From NCBI RefSeq assembly GCF_036711975.1, contig NC_091975.1:250501-314500 (forward strand): a stretch of DNA of 64,000 nt. Direction: 5' to 3'. This DNA is from Onthophagus taurus (Eukaryota > Arthropoda > Insecta > Coleoptera > Scarabaeidae). The translations under genes and the position numbers were made by a program. Within the stretch, counting starts at the first letter, position 1; every line of letters starts with the position of its first letter. Under the pieces are notes generated by a model. It ran no database searches. It was not told where the DNA came from and saw only the letters and a list, made by a program, of their open reading frames with translations. Shown piece by piece: positions 52,010 through 64,000 of this stretch.

Positions 52010-52681
52010 TTATATTTTTGTTGTAATTTTGAAAACTTATAATGATATTTTTATTATAATAAAAGGTTTTTAAATTTAATAAGCATTTTTAATTAAAATA
52101 AAACAAAATTTAATTAATATTTATTTATTTTTAAAAATATTTAATTCTAAAAACTAGCGTAATCTATTGTTGACGTCAAATAACACATAAAAAACAGAAT
52201 CCTGTAATTTTAATTATGTTACAAACAAAACTTTTTAGGTTATGTTTACTCAAAACATTCTTTTTTAAAACAGTTTTTAATCCAATCTTTTCAAAGAAAA
52301 CAGAATGAAACAATTAATTCGGTGGTTTTCTTTAAAAATTAAATGTGTGAACGAAAAATTAAATCGTGTGTTTATCCCAACGAACGTGTACGGTGGGCGA
52401 TTTTCAAAAAACCCGCCAAACAAAACGAGCAGATGCCGATGAGGCGGCGTCCGAAGGGGGCCAGGCGCAAGTCTGGCGACAACCACGTTCAGTTTCCGCG
52501 ATCGAGCCAACCGACAATACCTCCGCCGGTAAAAAACGGTTAACGGCGCCAGGAAACCGAAAACAACACGAATCTTTGACGTTTTTATTAAAACAGCGAG
52601 GCGATATTTGGCCCCCTTTTTTGATTACGATTGCGTTCCTAATTTTTTTTAGTGCGTGCGTGTACCCGGAGTGAAAAAAAT
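52010..52681 (+). promoter_or_regulatory. GC-rich promoter/leader of the ZAD zinc finger gene
   Basis: 52380-52660 is far richer in G, C and CpG than its surroundings and lies immediately upstream of the start codon. The reading frames in it have no domain and are treated as leader sequence. The 52070-52340 part is plain AT-rich spacer. Confidence 0.5.
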
Positions 52682-55099
52682 ATGGGCACGGTCGACGATT
52701 GGAGAGGTTACGCAACGATTTGTCGTCTGTGCTTACAACGAGATGGTTTTATGCTCGGAATTTTCAATCATATACAAGGAAAAGAAAAGAGTATTTATAA
52801 AAAAATTATGGATTGTACAGCTTTAGAGGTAACTCGAATTTTTTTATTCGTTTAACGTAAATTTGTATTTTTTAAATATAATTAATCGATTTGAGGTTAA
52901 TTTAAACGCTTTTTTTATGATTTTAATTCATAATTTAAAGTTATATTTACCTTAATCACCCTGTATAACTTGGTTATTTCCGGTTCTGTAACACTTCACT
53001 TTCTTTCCACCATGTTTGTTGATTTTTGTTTGTATTGAACACGATGGCAACGACATTTTAGTTGGTTAAACGAATATTTTCTTTTATTATAAAATACACG
53101 TTTTCGCCCTTTTTTAAAACTAAATTTATTTCCCAACACTCATTTAAACGTAAATATAAACACTTGTTTGTTTATTGATTATTCTTAAACTGGTTTGTTG
53201 TTAGAAAATTGGCAACTTCGTGTTTATTGATTCGTTGTCATGGTAACGAAATTATTTGAATTCAAAAATTAAATCTTCCCCAAACTGTGATGTAATGTTG
53301 AAATTGCTGTTTTGATAAATGTAAGTTGATCGTTTCCGAGTTGTAATATTTTACCGTACTTTTCTCGTTTTCAGCGTAATTTGAATTCAAACAGATCAAA
53401 TGTCAAATTAAAATATGACATTTCAATTCGTCACCATGACAACCAATGTAACCTAGAAAAGCTTCCCGAATAATTTAAAATTATATTTATATTCTTGTAG
53501 ATATCGTTTGGAGATGGTTTACCAACAAGCATTTGCCACCGTTGCCTTTATAAAATAGAATTTTGCCTGGATTTCCGGCAACAATGTTTCGTATCAGATG
53601 CAACACTTCGTCAAATAAACGGTTTGAATTCAAAGCACCTGGAGAATGCGACATCCGGAGCTGGTTATATGATGGCAGAGATCCCACCAGGAAATGAGGA
53701 CGACGTTGTGATGGTCGTCGACCCACACGCCCTAGATTACGATTCCGAATATGATACAGACAACAATGATGTTGTTGAGAATGTTGAAAACGTTGAAAAT
53801 GGATTAGAAGTAAACGATTTGCAAGAATTTAGAAACGTTTTTTTATGTAAATATTGTGATAGGGCATTTACTGAAAAATCGGAGTGTAATTTGCATGAAA
53901 ACTCAGAACATAACGTAAATGTTCCATATGATTGTGCGGTTTGTGACATGACTTTCGCTGATAGGATTAATTATTCGGCACATTTAAAAAGTGTTCATCA
54001 AAACGACAAACCCTACAATTGCCCGCAATGTGAAAGAAATTTCTCAAGAAGATCAGATTTAAGAAAACACACCGTTGTCCACACAGGAATAAAACCATTC
54101 ACCTGTTCAATTTGTTATAAATCATTTTCAAGAAACACAAATTTATCGAAACACATGAGGATCCACTCAGGACAGAAACCTTTTGTATGTCAAAAGTGTC
54201 CGAAAACGTTCATATCGAAAGGAGATCTCACAAGACATACCATAATTCATTCAGGACAGAAACCATTTTCATGTAATTATTGTAATTTAAGTTTCGGACG
54301 TAGAGATAAATTACTTCGACACGAAAAAAAACATTATAACCAAGAATCGAAAGAGAATTCTGAAGATTTTTGTAATTTAAACTTAACGAATTTTGATGCA
54401 TTAGAAAATTCACAAACTATAAACGAAGAAAACGAAGAAAAATCTGAATGGCCAAGCTCTGAAAACATGGTAATTAATCTCGACCCATTCAATAATTACC
54501 ACAACACATCAGGAACCCCACCTCATCATCAACCCGAAATCAATTCCAACATAAATTTAAACTTACCGTTCAACGATGATTTTCCACAAACGCAAATTGA
54601 AAATTCACATGAAAGTTTTTCAATTTTAGATGGAGAAAATAGAGATCTCCCGCAAATTCCGGAACACATAACCGGAGATAGTTTTACAAATAGTCCGCCA
54701 AATACAAATTCGTTTGATGATACCGAAAAAGTGAAACGGTTTCCTTGTTATACATGTCATAAACGTTTCTCCAGTTTCGAGGGATTAAAAATTCATATGC
54801 AAATGCATTCCGGAAATAGACCCCATCATTGTAATATTTGTAATAAATCTTTTATGAGAAAACGCGAACTTGATAGGCATATTGCCACTCACACGGGCAT
54901 GAAACCTTTCAAATGTACGAGTTGTGATAAAAGGTTTGGAAGAAAGGATAAGTTAATTAGGCATATGAGGATACACGAGGTGAATCGGGAACATATTTGT
55001 GTGATTTGTGGGGCGACTTTTAATCGTAAGGATGGGTTAACTCATCATATGAAGACTCATGTTAAAGATGAGAGCGAAATTTTGACCAATAATATTTAA
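52682..55099 (+). CDS. ZAD-C2H2 zinc finger transcription factor
   Basis: Two exons: 52682..52828 and 53501..55099; 581 aa. The zinc-finger-associated domain (ZAD) spans about 12-85 and is split by the intron: CRLC (14-17) in exon 1 and CHRC (61-64) in exon 2 supply the four zinc ligands. An acidic linker (about 110-155) has a VENVENVENG repeat. Fingers 1-6 run about 163-325 with HTG/HSGQKPF linkers, a Ser/Asn/Pro-rich linker follows, and fingers 7-10 run about 460-570. ZAD mediates dimerisation in these insect-specific factors, many of which bind promoters or insulators. The upstream in-frame GTG at 52652 is not needed; ATG at 52682 fits ZAD starts. The ~670-bp intron contains a lone CACCCTGTA end near 52957. 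Ortholog not identified. Confidence 0.92.
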
Positions 55100-55309
55100 A
55101 AGAATTCAAAATTGATGTGAAATTTGGTTTTTTAAGGTTAAGTTTTTTTTTAGGTTAGGTTTTTTTTTGATAACTATTTTTTGAAATGATTAATATTTAT
55201 ATTAATAATCAAATAGTGAATGTATAATGTTTTTAATTCATTTATAATATTTTCAATAAAAAAAAACAGTTAAATAAAGAATTATAGTTTGTACAAAAAT
55301 TTTTAATTT

Positions 55310-58045
55310 AACCTCTAAATACACATTTAATTGATTTTTGAGCCATTTTATTTAGGTTATGTTTGTTTTTGAGGTTAGAATTATTGACATTTTTTTGTAA
55401 TCTTTAATTAACAACAAATTCCTGTAAAAAATTAGCTTTAATGCTTTAAAAAATTTACCTTACAGGTGAAAAAAATGTAAAAATATTTTACATCAAATAT
55501 AAACGATAATTTATTTTACAAATATGCATAAAAAGTTGCCTATCTATATAAATATATTAAAATTAATTTAAATATTTTTTGGAGCTGGTTTCCTTGTTAT
55601 ACCTGTTATAAACATATATTAATTTATAGTTTCGTGTCGCTTTTTAATATGATTTATTAATACATATCTATGATAAGCCTTAAAATCACAGAATCACACT
55701 CATCTTATTATCTATCTTATATCTCTTCTAATTTTCCTAAACATACTGGATGATAGATTAAATCACAATCGTAGCAAATTACGTATGTTTTAACTTGTAC
55801 TTACACATTTTAATTGATTCTCGACCCATTTTACTTAGGTTATGTTTGTTTTTGAGGTTAGAATTATTGACATTATTTTTTTGTAATCTTTAATTAACAA
55901 CAAATTCCTGTAAAAATTAGCTTTAATGCTTTAAAAAATTTACCTTACAGGCGAAAAAAATGTAAAAATATTTTACATCAAATATAAACGATAATTTATT
56001 TTACAAATATGCATAAAAAGTTGCCTATCTATATAAATATATTAAAATTAATTTAAATATTTTTTGGAGCTGGTTTCCTTGTTATACCTGTTATAAACAT
56101 GTATTAATTTATAGTTTCGTGTCGCTTTTTAATATGATTTATTAATACATATCTATGATAAGCCTTAAAATCACAGAATCACACTCATCTTATTATCTAT
56201 CTTATATCTCTTCTAATTTTCCTAAACATACTGGATGATAGATTAAATCACAATCGTAGCAAATTACGTATGTTTTAACTTGTACTTACACATTTTAATT
56301 GATTCTCGACCCATTTTACTTAGGTTATGTTTGTTTTTGAGGTTAGAATTATTGACATTATTTTTTTGTAATCTTTAATTAACAACAAATTCCTGTAAAA
56401 ATTAGCTTTAATGCTTTAAAAAAATTACCTTACAGGTGAAAAAAATGTAAAATATTTTACATCAAATATAAACGATAATTTATTTTACAAATATGCATAA
56501 AAAGTTGCCTATCTATATAAATATATTAAAATTAATTTAAATATTTTTTGGAGCTGGTTTCCTTGTTAAAAAAGTTATAAACATGTATTAATTTATAGTT
56601 TCGTGTCGCTTTTTAATATGATTTATTAATACATATCTATGATAAGCCTTAAAATCACAGAATCACACTCATCTTATTATCTATCTTATATCTCTTCTAA
56701 TTTTCCTAAACATACTGGATGATAGATTAAATCACAATCGTAGCAAATTACGTATGTTTTAACTTGTACTTACACATTTTAATTGATTCTCGACCCATTT
56801 TACTTAGGTTATGTTTGTTTTTGAGGTTAGAATTATTGACATTATTTTTTTGTAATCTTTAATTAACAACAAATTCCTGTAAAAATTAGCTTTAATGCTT
56901 TAAAAAATTTACCTTACAGGTGAAAAAAATGTAAAAATATTATACATCAAATATAAACGATAATTTATTTTACAAATATGCATAAAAAGTTGCCTATCTA
57001 TATAAATATATTAAAATTAATTATTCTTTTTAAATATTTGTTGGTTTCCTTGTTATACATGTTATAAACATGTATTAATTTATAGTTTCGTGTCGCTTTT
57101 TAATATGATTTATTAATACATATCTATGATAAGCCTTAAAATCACAGAATCACACTCATCTTATTATCTATGTTATATCTCTTCTAATTTTCCTAAACAT
57201 ACTGGATGATAGATTAAATCGCAATCGTAGCAAATTACGTATGTTTTAACTTGTACTTACACATTTTAATTGATTCTCGACCCATTTTACTTAGGTTATG
57301 TTTGTTTTTGAGGTTAGAATTATTGACATTATTTTTTTGTAATCTTTAATTAACAACAAATTCCTGTAAAAAATTAGCTTTAATGCTTTAAGAAACTTTA
57401 CCTTACAGGTGAAAAAATCTAAAAATATTATACATCAAATATAAACGATAATTTATTTTACAAATATGCATAAAAAGTTGCCTATCTATATAAATATATT
57501 AAAATTAATTTAAATATTTTTTGGAGCTGGCTTCCTTGTTATACCTGTTATAAACATGTATTAATTTATATTTTCGTGTCGCTTTTTAATATGATTTATT
57601 AATACATATCTATGATAAGCCTTAAAATCACAGAATCACACTCATCTTATTATCTATCTTATATCTCTTCTAATTTTCCTAAACATACTGGATGATAGAT
57701 TAAATCACAATCGTAGCAAATTACGTATGTTTTAACTTGTACTTACACATTTTAATTGATTCTCGACCCATTTTACTTAGGTTATGTTTGTTTTTGCGGT
57801 TAGAATTATTGACATTATTTTTTTGTAATCTTTAATTAACAACAAATTCCTGTAAAAATTAGCTTTAATGCTTTAAAAAATTTACCTTACAGGTGAAAAA
57901 AATGTAAAAATATTTTACATCAAATATAAACGATAATTTATTTTACAAATACGCATAAAAAGTTGCCTATCTATATAAATATATTAAAATTAATTTAAAT
58001 ATTTTTTGGGGCTGGTTTCCTTGTTATACATGTTATAAACATGTA
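55310..58045 (-). pseudogene. Tandem array of decayed copies (~485 bp unit) of the adjacent PHD-like/C2H2 gene
   Basis: The word TAGGTTATGTTTG recurs at 55353, 55836, 56321, 56805, 57292 and 57778, a 483-487-bp period, and once more at 58430 in front of the intact gene. Minus-strand gene bodies lie at about 55610-55845, 56095-56330, 56580-56815, 57066-57302 and 57552-57788. Each keeps the start region (ATGGGTCGAGAATC), the CYDCDLIYHPVC coding part and the C2H2 end, but has lost 15 bp near the start, most of exon 1's 3' part plus the intron, and one base in the finger. Every copy shares these same changes, so one decayed copy was amplified. Between gene bodies is a diverged copy of the gene's own upstream region. 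Confidence 0.85.
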
Positions 58046-58423
58046 TTAATTTATAGTTTCGTGTCGCTTTTTAATATGATTTATTAATACATATCTATGA
58101 TAAGCCTTAAAATCACAGAAATCACACTCATATCTTGATTTTTTGTTTTCGTTTGGATTTTCTGCAACTTCATTTTTAAATAATAATAAAAATATGCCTT
58201 TTATGTTTTATTTACCTATATTTTCTGTTTGAGAGGACTTTGAAGTAGAAATATTTAAAGTTGGCTTCGAGCAGCAAAATAATTTCCCGGTTGAATCTAT
58301 AAAGAAACCTTCTAATTTTCCTAAACATACTGGATGATAGATTAAATCACAATCGTAGCAAATTACGTATGTTTTAACTTGTTTTAAACATGTATTACAC
58401 ATTTTAATTGATTCTCGAACCAT
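58046..58423 (-). CDS. Small PHD-like plus C2H2 zinc finger protein
   Basis: Two exons: complement(58216..58423) and complement(58046..58161), 54-bp intron (acceptor TTGCAG); 107 aa. N-terminus: CNTC, CYDC, HPVC and a later CC pair, the Cys4-His-Cys3 spacing of a short PHD-like finger (KTYVICYDCDLIYHPVCLG). C-terminus: YECDFCDFKAYHRYVLINHI then KKRH, one C2H2 finger. The codons have not decayed and the splice joins in phase, which supports a real gene, but it is small and I know no family with this pair. It sits at the end of an array of decayed copies of itself. Possibly a nuclear histone- or DNA-binding peptide; function is a guess. Confidence 0.62.
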
Positions 58424-58660
58424 TTTACTTAGGTTATGTTTGTTTTTGAGGTTAGAATTATTAATATTAATTTTTTTAAAATCTTTTGTGTCTTGTTGAT
58501 ATTAATTAATTAATAACAAATTCTTGTAAGAAGTTGTTTTACTAATACTATAAAGAAATTTTACCTTTTATAAAGAAAATAAATTTTAATATGATAAATG
58601 ATAACCAACTTAACACATGTGTGGAAAATGTTGCCTATCTATCAAAAAAATTTTTTTAAT
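58424..58660 (-). promoter_or_regulatory. Upstream region of the PHD-like/C2H2 gene
   Basis: This stretch has diverged counterparts in each unit of the tandem array (shared words GAGGTTAGAATTATT, AACAAATTC and GTTGCCTATCTAT). That it was copied along with the gene suggests the amplified unit included a promoter. Confidence 0.45.
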
Positions 58661-58739
58661 TCTTTTTATATCTTAAATGTTAAATCTTTTAATACTTGTT
58701 AATTGATTAATTTTTTTGTCGTTTTTATTTAAGTGTTTA

Positions 58740-59313
58740 CTTAGAGTTGGATTTTCGGTTGAATGAAACATTGCGGTACATTGCGGATCGCGTAGTTTCC
58801 GTTCATTAGCACGATAAAATAGTGAACGGCACCACCACTACGATGGAACGTGGTTTCGTTCTCTTCGTCGGCTCCGGTTTTCCTCTTCCTACGTTTACGG
58901 ATGTTGCGTTTTCCATCCTTTTTCGACGACGTTTCAAAGCCGGCACGGCACTAAAGGACCGAAAACCAGGCCCTCCTAAAACAACGTTCAGTTGGTCGTC
59001 GCGCAGCGAGCATTTCGTTCAAAGAAAAATTTAGAAATAAAAAAATTTGTTGATTAATAAATAAGTGGGAAATAAATTAATTTTAAAAAAATGACATTTA
59101 TTTTGACAGATAATTTGAAGGTTAATTTTTTTTAAAACCTTTAAAAACCCGTTATAGTTTAAATATTTACAAAAAAAAACGGTTAAATGTGAAACGAACT
59201 GCTTTTTCTTTTTCTTCACGTGTTCTTTAATTTTATTTTCGGTGGTGAAAATCGAAAAAAAAATTAATAATTTCCATTTTGGGTTGTTTCTTATAATTTT
59301 TATATTTGTTTAG
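58740..59313 (+). promoter_or_regulatory. Candidate promoter and noncoding first exon of a gene to the right
   Basis: A GC-rich block (58740-59030) contains GTTCAGTTGGTCGTCGC at about 58986, with the arthropod initiator TCAGTT. About 325 bp downstream a strong donor TTTAG/GTAAGT lies at 59314. No start codon with a domain follows, so this would be a leader exon whose intron contains the 181-bp array. Confidence 0.4.
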
Positions 59314-60299
59314 GTAAGTATTTTTCGATTTTTATCGTTTTTTGTTGCTGTTGTTAACGCAAAATCGGAAATTAATCTTTTTATCTTAATGGATGAATCA
59401 AGGTTTTTTTATAGAAGTAAGAGGGATGCTGGTTTTTAATCAATAATGTCCAACAATTCGGTTAGTAGTACTGCAAAATCGCTTTGTTCGTGAATAAAAA
59501 CGACATTAAATCGCGTTAAAAATAATCTTAAAATCAATTCACGTTGTTATAATCATTATACAATCACTAATCTTTTTAAATTCGATTATTTTTAGCTCAT
59601 TAGGAATTTAAATGAAGCTAAAAGAAAAATAAATTATTATATTTATTGTTATTAATTAATTAATCAATTTCTTCCTTAAAAATTATACAAAACAATTTCG
59701 TTGACGCAATCGTAACAGAATATGGATGATGATGTCATCTAATCATGTCTTTACTGCAAATTTACTGAGTAATTTTTATGTTTAATAAAGTTTTGTGAGT
59801 TGTTTAGTTTTTTTTATATTTTCATAATAAACGTATTAAGATGTTTTAGCTGTAATTTAATGTAAAAATCATTGTCGTTCAAATTACCTTAAATTATTGA
59901 AATCGTTTTGAATTACAACAATAAACCTTGTAAAATCATTTTAAAAATAGTTGAATCCTTTATGTTTCTATTTCGTTTTTTATTGCTTCATTGTGCTATG
60001 GTTCATTTGATATCGCAAAAGAGTGGTGTGTTCCTTTGAACTTTGTGTGGTTCGCAACACTTTCTTCAAATTGTTTATAAATCCTACTTATTCGATTCGT
60101 TGCCGTTATCGTTCTAATACCGCGAACTGTTAAAGCCGATTACCAGTTAAAATAATTTAGATATTATTTCCTTTCTATAGTTTAACTTCTTTGTTTCCGT
60201 TGAGTAATTGATAAGTAAACAATATAAAAGTAAGTAAAACATCTCTTTTTAAGCTAACGTAATTTCATTCAAAAAATATCAAAGAAAAACATCCACAAG
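59314..60299. other. No gene recognised
   Basis: AT-rich, probably intronic if the leader exon at 58740-59313 is real. Confidence 0.35.
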
Positions 60300-63200
60300 A
60301 AGAGGTTAACATAAACTTAATCATATCTATTTTATTTATAACAACTAAGAAATGATTTTGATATCAAATTAAAGTTTGAAATCTCTTCTTTAAAACGACA
60401 TAATTTATTTCATTCATTAATTAGAAAAATTTCGGAGAAAAACCCTTTCAATAAAAAGAGGTTAGGATTGACGACATTTTTTTAACATAAACTTAAAAAA
60501 ATCATATCTATTTTATTTATAACAACTAAGAAATGATTTTGATATCAAATTAAAGCTTGAAATCTCTTCTTTAAGACGACATAATTTATTTCATTCATTA
60601 ATTAGAAAAATTTCGGAGAAAAACCCTTTAAATAAAAAGAGGTTAGGATTGACGACATTTTTTTTAGCATAAACTTAAAAAAATCATATCTATTTTATTT
60701 ATAACAACTAAGAAATGATTTTGATATCAAATTAAAGCTTGAAATCTCTTCTTTAAGACGACATAATTTATTTCATTCATTAATTAGAAAAATTTCGGAG
60801 AAAAACCCTTTCAATAAAAAGAGGTTAGGATTGACGACATTTTTTTAGCATAAACTTAAAAAAATCATATCTATTTTATTTATAACAACTAAGAAATGAT
60901 TTTGATATCAAATTAAAGCTTGAAATCTCTTCTTTAAGACGACATAATTTATTTCATTCATTAATTAGAAAAATTTCGGAGAAAAACCCTTTAAATAAAA
61001 AGAGGTTAGGATTGACGACATTTTTTTTAGCATAAACTTAAAAAGTCATATCTATTTTATTTATAACAACTAAGAAATGATTTTGATATCAAATTAAAGC
61101 TTGAAATCTCTTCTTTAAGACGACATAATTTATTTCATTCATTAATTAGAAAAATTTCGGAGAAAAACCCTTTAAATAAAAAGAGGTTAGGATTGACGAC
61201 ATTTTTTTTAGCATAAACTTAAAAAAATCATATCTATTTTATTTATAATAACTAAGAAATGATTTTGATATCAAATTAAAGCTTGAAATCTCTTCTTTAA
61301 GACGACATAATTTATTTCATTCATTAATTAGAAAAATTTCGGAGAAAAACCCTTTAAATAAAAAGAGGTTAGGATTGACGACATTTTTTTTAGCATAAAC
61401 TTAAAAAAGTCATTTCTATTTTATTTATAACAACTAAGAAATGATTTTGATATCAAATTAAAGCTTGAAATCTCTTCTTTAAGACGACATAATTTATTTC
61501 ATTCATTAATTAGAAAAATTTCGGAGAAAAACCCTTTAAATAAAAAGAGGTTAGGATTGACGACATTTTTTTTAGCATAAACTTAAAAAAATCATATCTA
61601 TTTTATTTATAACAACTAAGAAATGATTTTGATATCAAATTAAAGCTTGAAATCTCTTCTTTAAGACGACATAATTTATTTCATTCATTAATTAGAAAAA
61701 TTTCGGAGAAAAACCCTTTAAATAAAAAGAGGTTAGGATTGACGACATTTTTTTAGCATAAACTTAAAAAAATCATATCTATTTTATTTATAACAACTAA
61801 GAAATGATTTTGATATCAAATTAAAGCTTGAAATCTCTTCTTTAAGACGACATAATTTATTTCATTCATTAATTAGAAAAATTTCGGAGAAAAACCCTTT
61901 AAATAAAAAGAGGTTAGGATTGACGACATTTTTTTAGCATAAACTTAAAAAAATCATATCTATTTTATTTATAACAACTAAGAAATGATTTTGATATCAA
62001 ATTAAAGCTTGAAATCTCTTCTTTAAGACGACATAATTTATTTCATTCATTAATTAGAAAAATTTCGGAGAAAAACCCTTTAAATAAAAAGAGGTTAGGA
62101 TTGACGACATTTTTTTTAGCATAAACTTAAAAAAATCATATCTATTTTATTTATAACAACTAAGAAATGATTTTGATATCAAATTAAAGCTTGAAATCTC
62201 TTCTTTAAGACGACATAATTTATTTCATTCATTAATTAGAAAAATTTCGGAGAAAAACCCTTTAAATAAAAAGAGGTTAGGATTGACGACATTTTTTTTA
62301 GCATAAACTTAAAAAAATCATATCTATTTTATTTATAACAACTAAGAAATGATTTTGATATCAAATTAAAGCTTGAAATCTCTTCTTTAAGACGACATAA
62401 TTTATTTCCTTCATTAATTAGAAAAATTTCGGAGAAAAACCCTTTAAATAAAAAGAGGTTAGGATTGACGACATTTTTTTTAGCATAAACTTAAAAAAGT
62501 CATTTCTATTTTATTTATAACAACTAAGAAATGATTTTGATATCAAATTAAAGCTTGAAATCTCTTCTTTAAGACGACATAATTTATTTCATTCATTAAT
62601 TAGAAAAATTTCGGAGAAAAACCCTTTAAATAAAAAGAGGTTAGGATTGACGACATTTTTTTTAGCATAAACTTAAAAAATCATATCTATTTTATTTATA
62701 ACAACTAAGAAATGATTTTGACATCAAATTAAAGTTTGAAATCTCTTCTTTAAGACGACATAATTTATTTCATTCATTAATTAGAAAAATTTCGGAGAAA
62801 AACCCTTTAAATAAAAAGAGGTTAGGATTGACGACATTTTTTTAGCATAAACTTAAAAAAGTCATTTCTATTTTATTTATAAGAACTAAGAAACGATTTT
62901 GATATCAAATTAAAGCTTGAAATCTCTTCTTTAAGACGACATAATTTATTTCATTCATTAATTAGAAAAATTTCGGAGAAAAACCCTTTCAATAAAAAGA
63001 GGTTAGGATTGACGACATTTTTTTTAGCATAAACTTAAAAAAATCATATCTATTTTATTTATAACAACTAAGAAATGATTTTGATATCAAATTAAAGCTT
63101 GAAATCTCTTCTTTAAGACGACATAATTTATTTCATTCATTAATTAGAAAAATTTCGGAGAAAAACCCTTTAAATAAAAAGAGGTTAGGATTGACGACAT

Positions 63201-64000
63201 TTTTTTAGCATAAACTTAAAAAAATCATATCTATTTTATTTATAACAACTAAGAAATGATTTTGATATCAAATTAAAGCTTGAAATCTCTTCTTTAAGAC
63301 GACATAATTTATTTCATTCATTAATTAGAAAAATTTCGGAGAAAAACCCTTTAAATAAAAAGAGGTTAGGATTGACGACATTTTTTTAGCATAAACTTAA
63401 AAAAATCATATCTATTTTATTTATAACAACTAAGAAATGATTTTGATATCAAATTAAAGCTTGAAATCTCTTCTTTAAGACGACATAATTTATTTCATTC
63501 ATTAATTAGAAAAATTTCGGAGAAAAACCCTTTAAATAAAAAGAGGTTAGGATTGACGACATTTTTTTAGCATAAACTTAAAAAAATCATATCTATTTTA
63601 TTTATAACAACTAAGAAATGATTTTGATATCAAATTAAAGCTTGAAATCTCTTCTTTAAGACGACATAATTTATTTCATTCATTAATTAGAAAAATTTCG
63701 GAGAAAAACCCTTTAAATAAAAAGAGGTTAGGATTGACGACATTTTTTTTAGCATAAACTTAAAAAAGTCATTTCTATTTTATTTATAACAACTAAGAAA
63801 TGATTTTGATATCAAATTAAAGCTTGAAATCTCTTCTTTAAGACGACATAATTTATTTCATTCATTAATTAGAAAAATTTCGGAGAAAAACCCTTTAAAT
63901 AAAAAGAGGTTAGGATTGACGACATTTTTTTTAGCATAAACTTAAAAAAATCATATCTATTTTATTTATAACAACTAAGAAATGATTTTGATATCAAATT
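60300..64000. repeat. 181-bp satellite array, more than 20 units, continues past the window
   Basis: The phase word CATATCTATTTTATTT recurs at 60322, 60503, 60684, 60866 and on every 181-182 bp to the right edge. Units are nearly identical; differences are mostly in the length of one T-run and one A-run, and a CATTTCTATT variant at about 61408, 62492, 62851 and 63758, spaced by multiples of the unit. Each unit has GGTTAGGATTGACGACATTT and AAATTTCGGAGAAAAACCC. No coding frame. Confidence 0.97.

Noticed and set aside
52366-52674. 102-codon frame upstream of the ZAD gene as a separate protein
   Set aside because: Several overlapping frames are open on both strands, as expected in GC-rich DNA; it is better explained as promoter/leader.
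1-64000. tRNA, rRNA or snRNA genes
   Set aside because: No cloverleaf with A/B boxes or recognisable structural RNA was found by eye; a covariance-model scan would be needed to be sure.

Overview
The window looks like a piece of a holometabolous insect chromosome, most likely a beetle. The DNA is very AT-rich, introns are often only 50-100 bp with GT-AG ends, and the genes are insect families (Spaetzle, snake-like protease, obstructor-E, ZAD zinc finger, Vasotab-like Kazal peptides). The species itself cannot be named from the sequence. I rebuilt gene models by hand from splice signals and reading phase; all multi-exon models below close in phase.

Layout. 1-0.8 kb: 3' end of a Penelope-like retroelement. 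2.4-11 kb: a minus-strand secreted peptide gene of unknown family whose 8.5 kb first intron holds two small Kazal inhibitor genes, a 4.2 kb palindromic DNA element with a 183-bp tandem array in one arm, and a decayed Tigger/pogo transposase. 12.2-15.6 kb: two divergent Spaetzle genes. 16.5-18.9 kb: a large C2H2 zinc finger gene. 19-28 kb: repeat-rich, with three copies of one 1.4 kb long-inverted-repeat element and LINE debris. 30.5-32.2 kb: another palindromic element. 32.5-34.6 kb: a glycogen-targeting PP1 subunit. 35.6-40.5 kb: a 26-unit, 190-bp satellite array. 42.2-45.5 kb: a snake-like serine protease followed by a clip-domain protease homolog with a dead active site. 47.6-49.7 kb: Zw10. 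50.6-52.0 kb: obstructor-E. 52.7-55.1 kb: a ZAD-C2H2 factor. 55.3-58.7 kb: a small PHD-like/C2H2 gene with five decayed tandem copies. 60.3 kb to the end: a nearly perfect 181-bp satellite array that runs off the window.

Genes that may work together: Kazal inhibitors, two Spaetzle ligands, a snake-like protease and a protease homolog are all parts of the extracellular cascade that activates Toll, and all lie within the first 45.5 kb. Shared regulation is an inference; the sequence shows only proximity.

Most unusual: the tandem amplification of the small PHD-like/C2H2 gene together with its upstream region, the palindromic elements that share internal sequence modules, and three unrelated tandem arrays with near-nucleosomal unit lengths (183, 190 and 181 bp).
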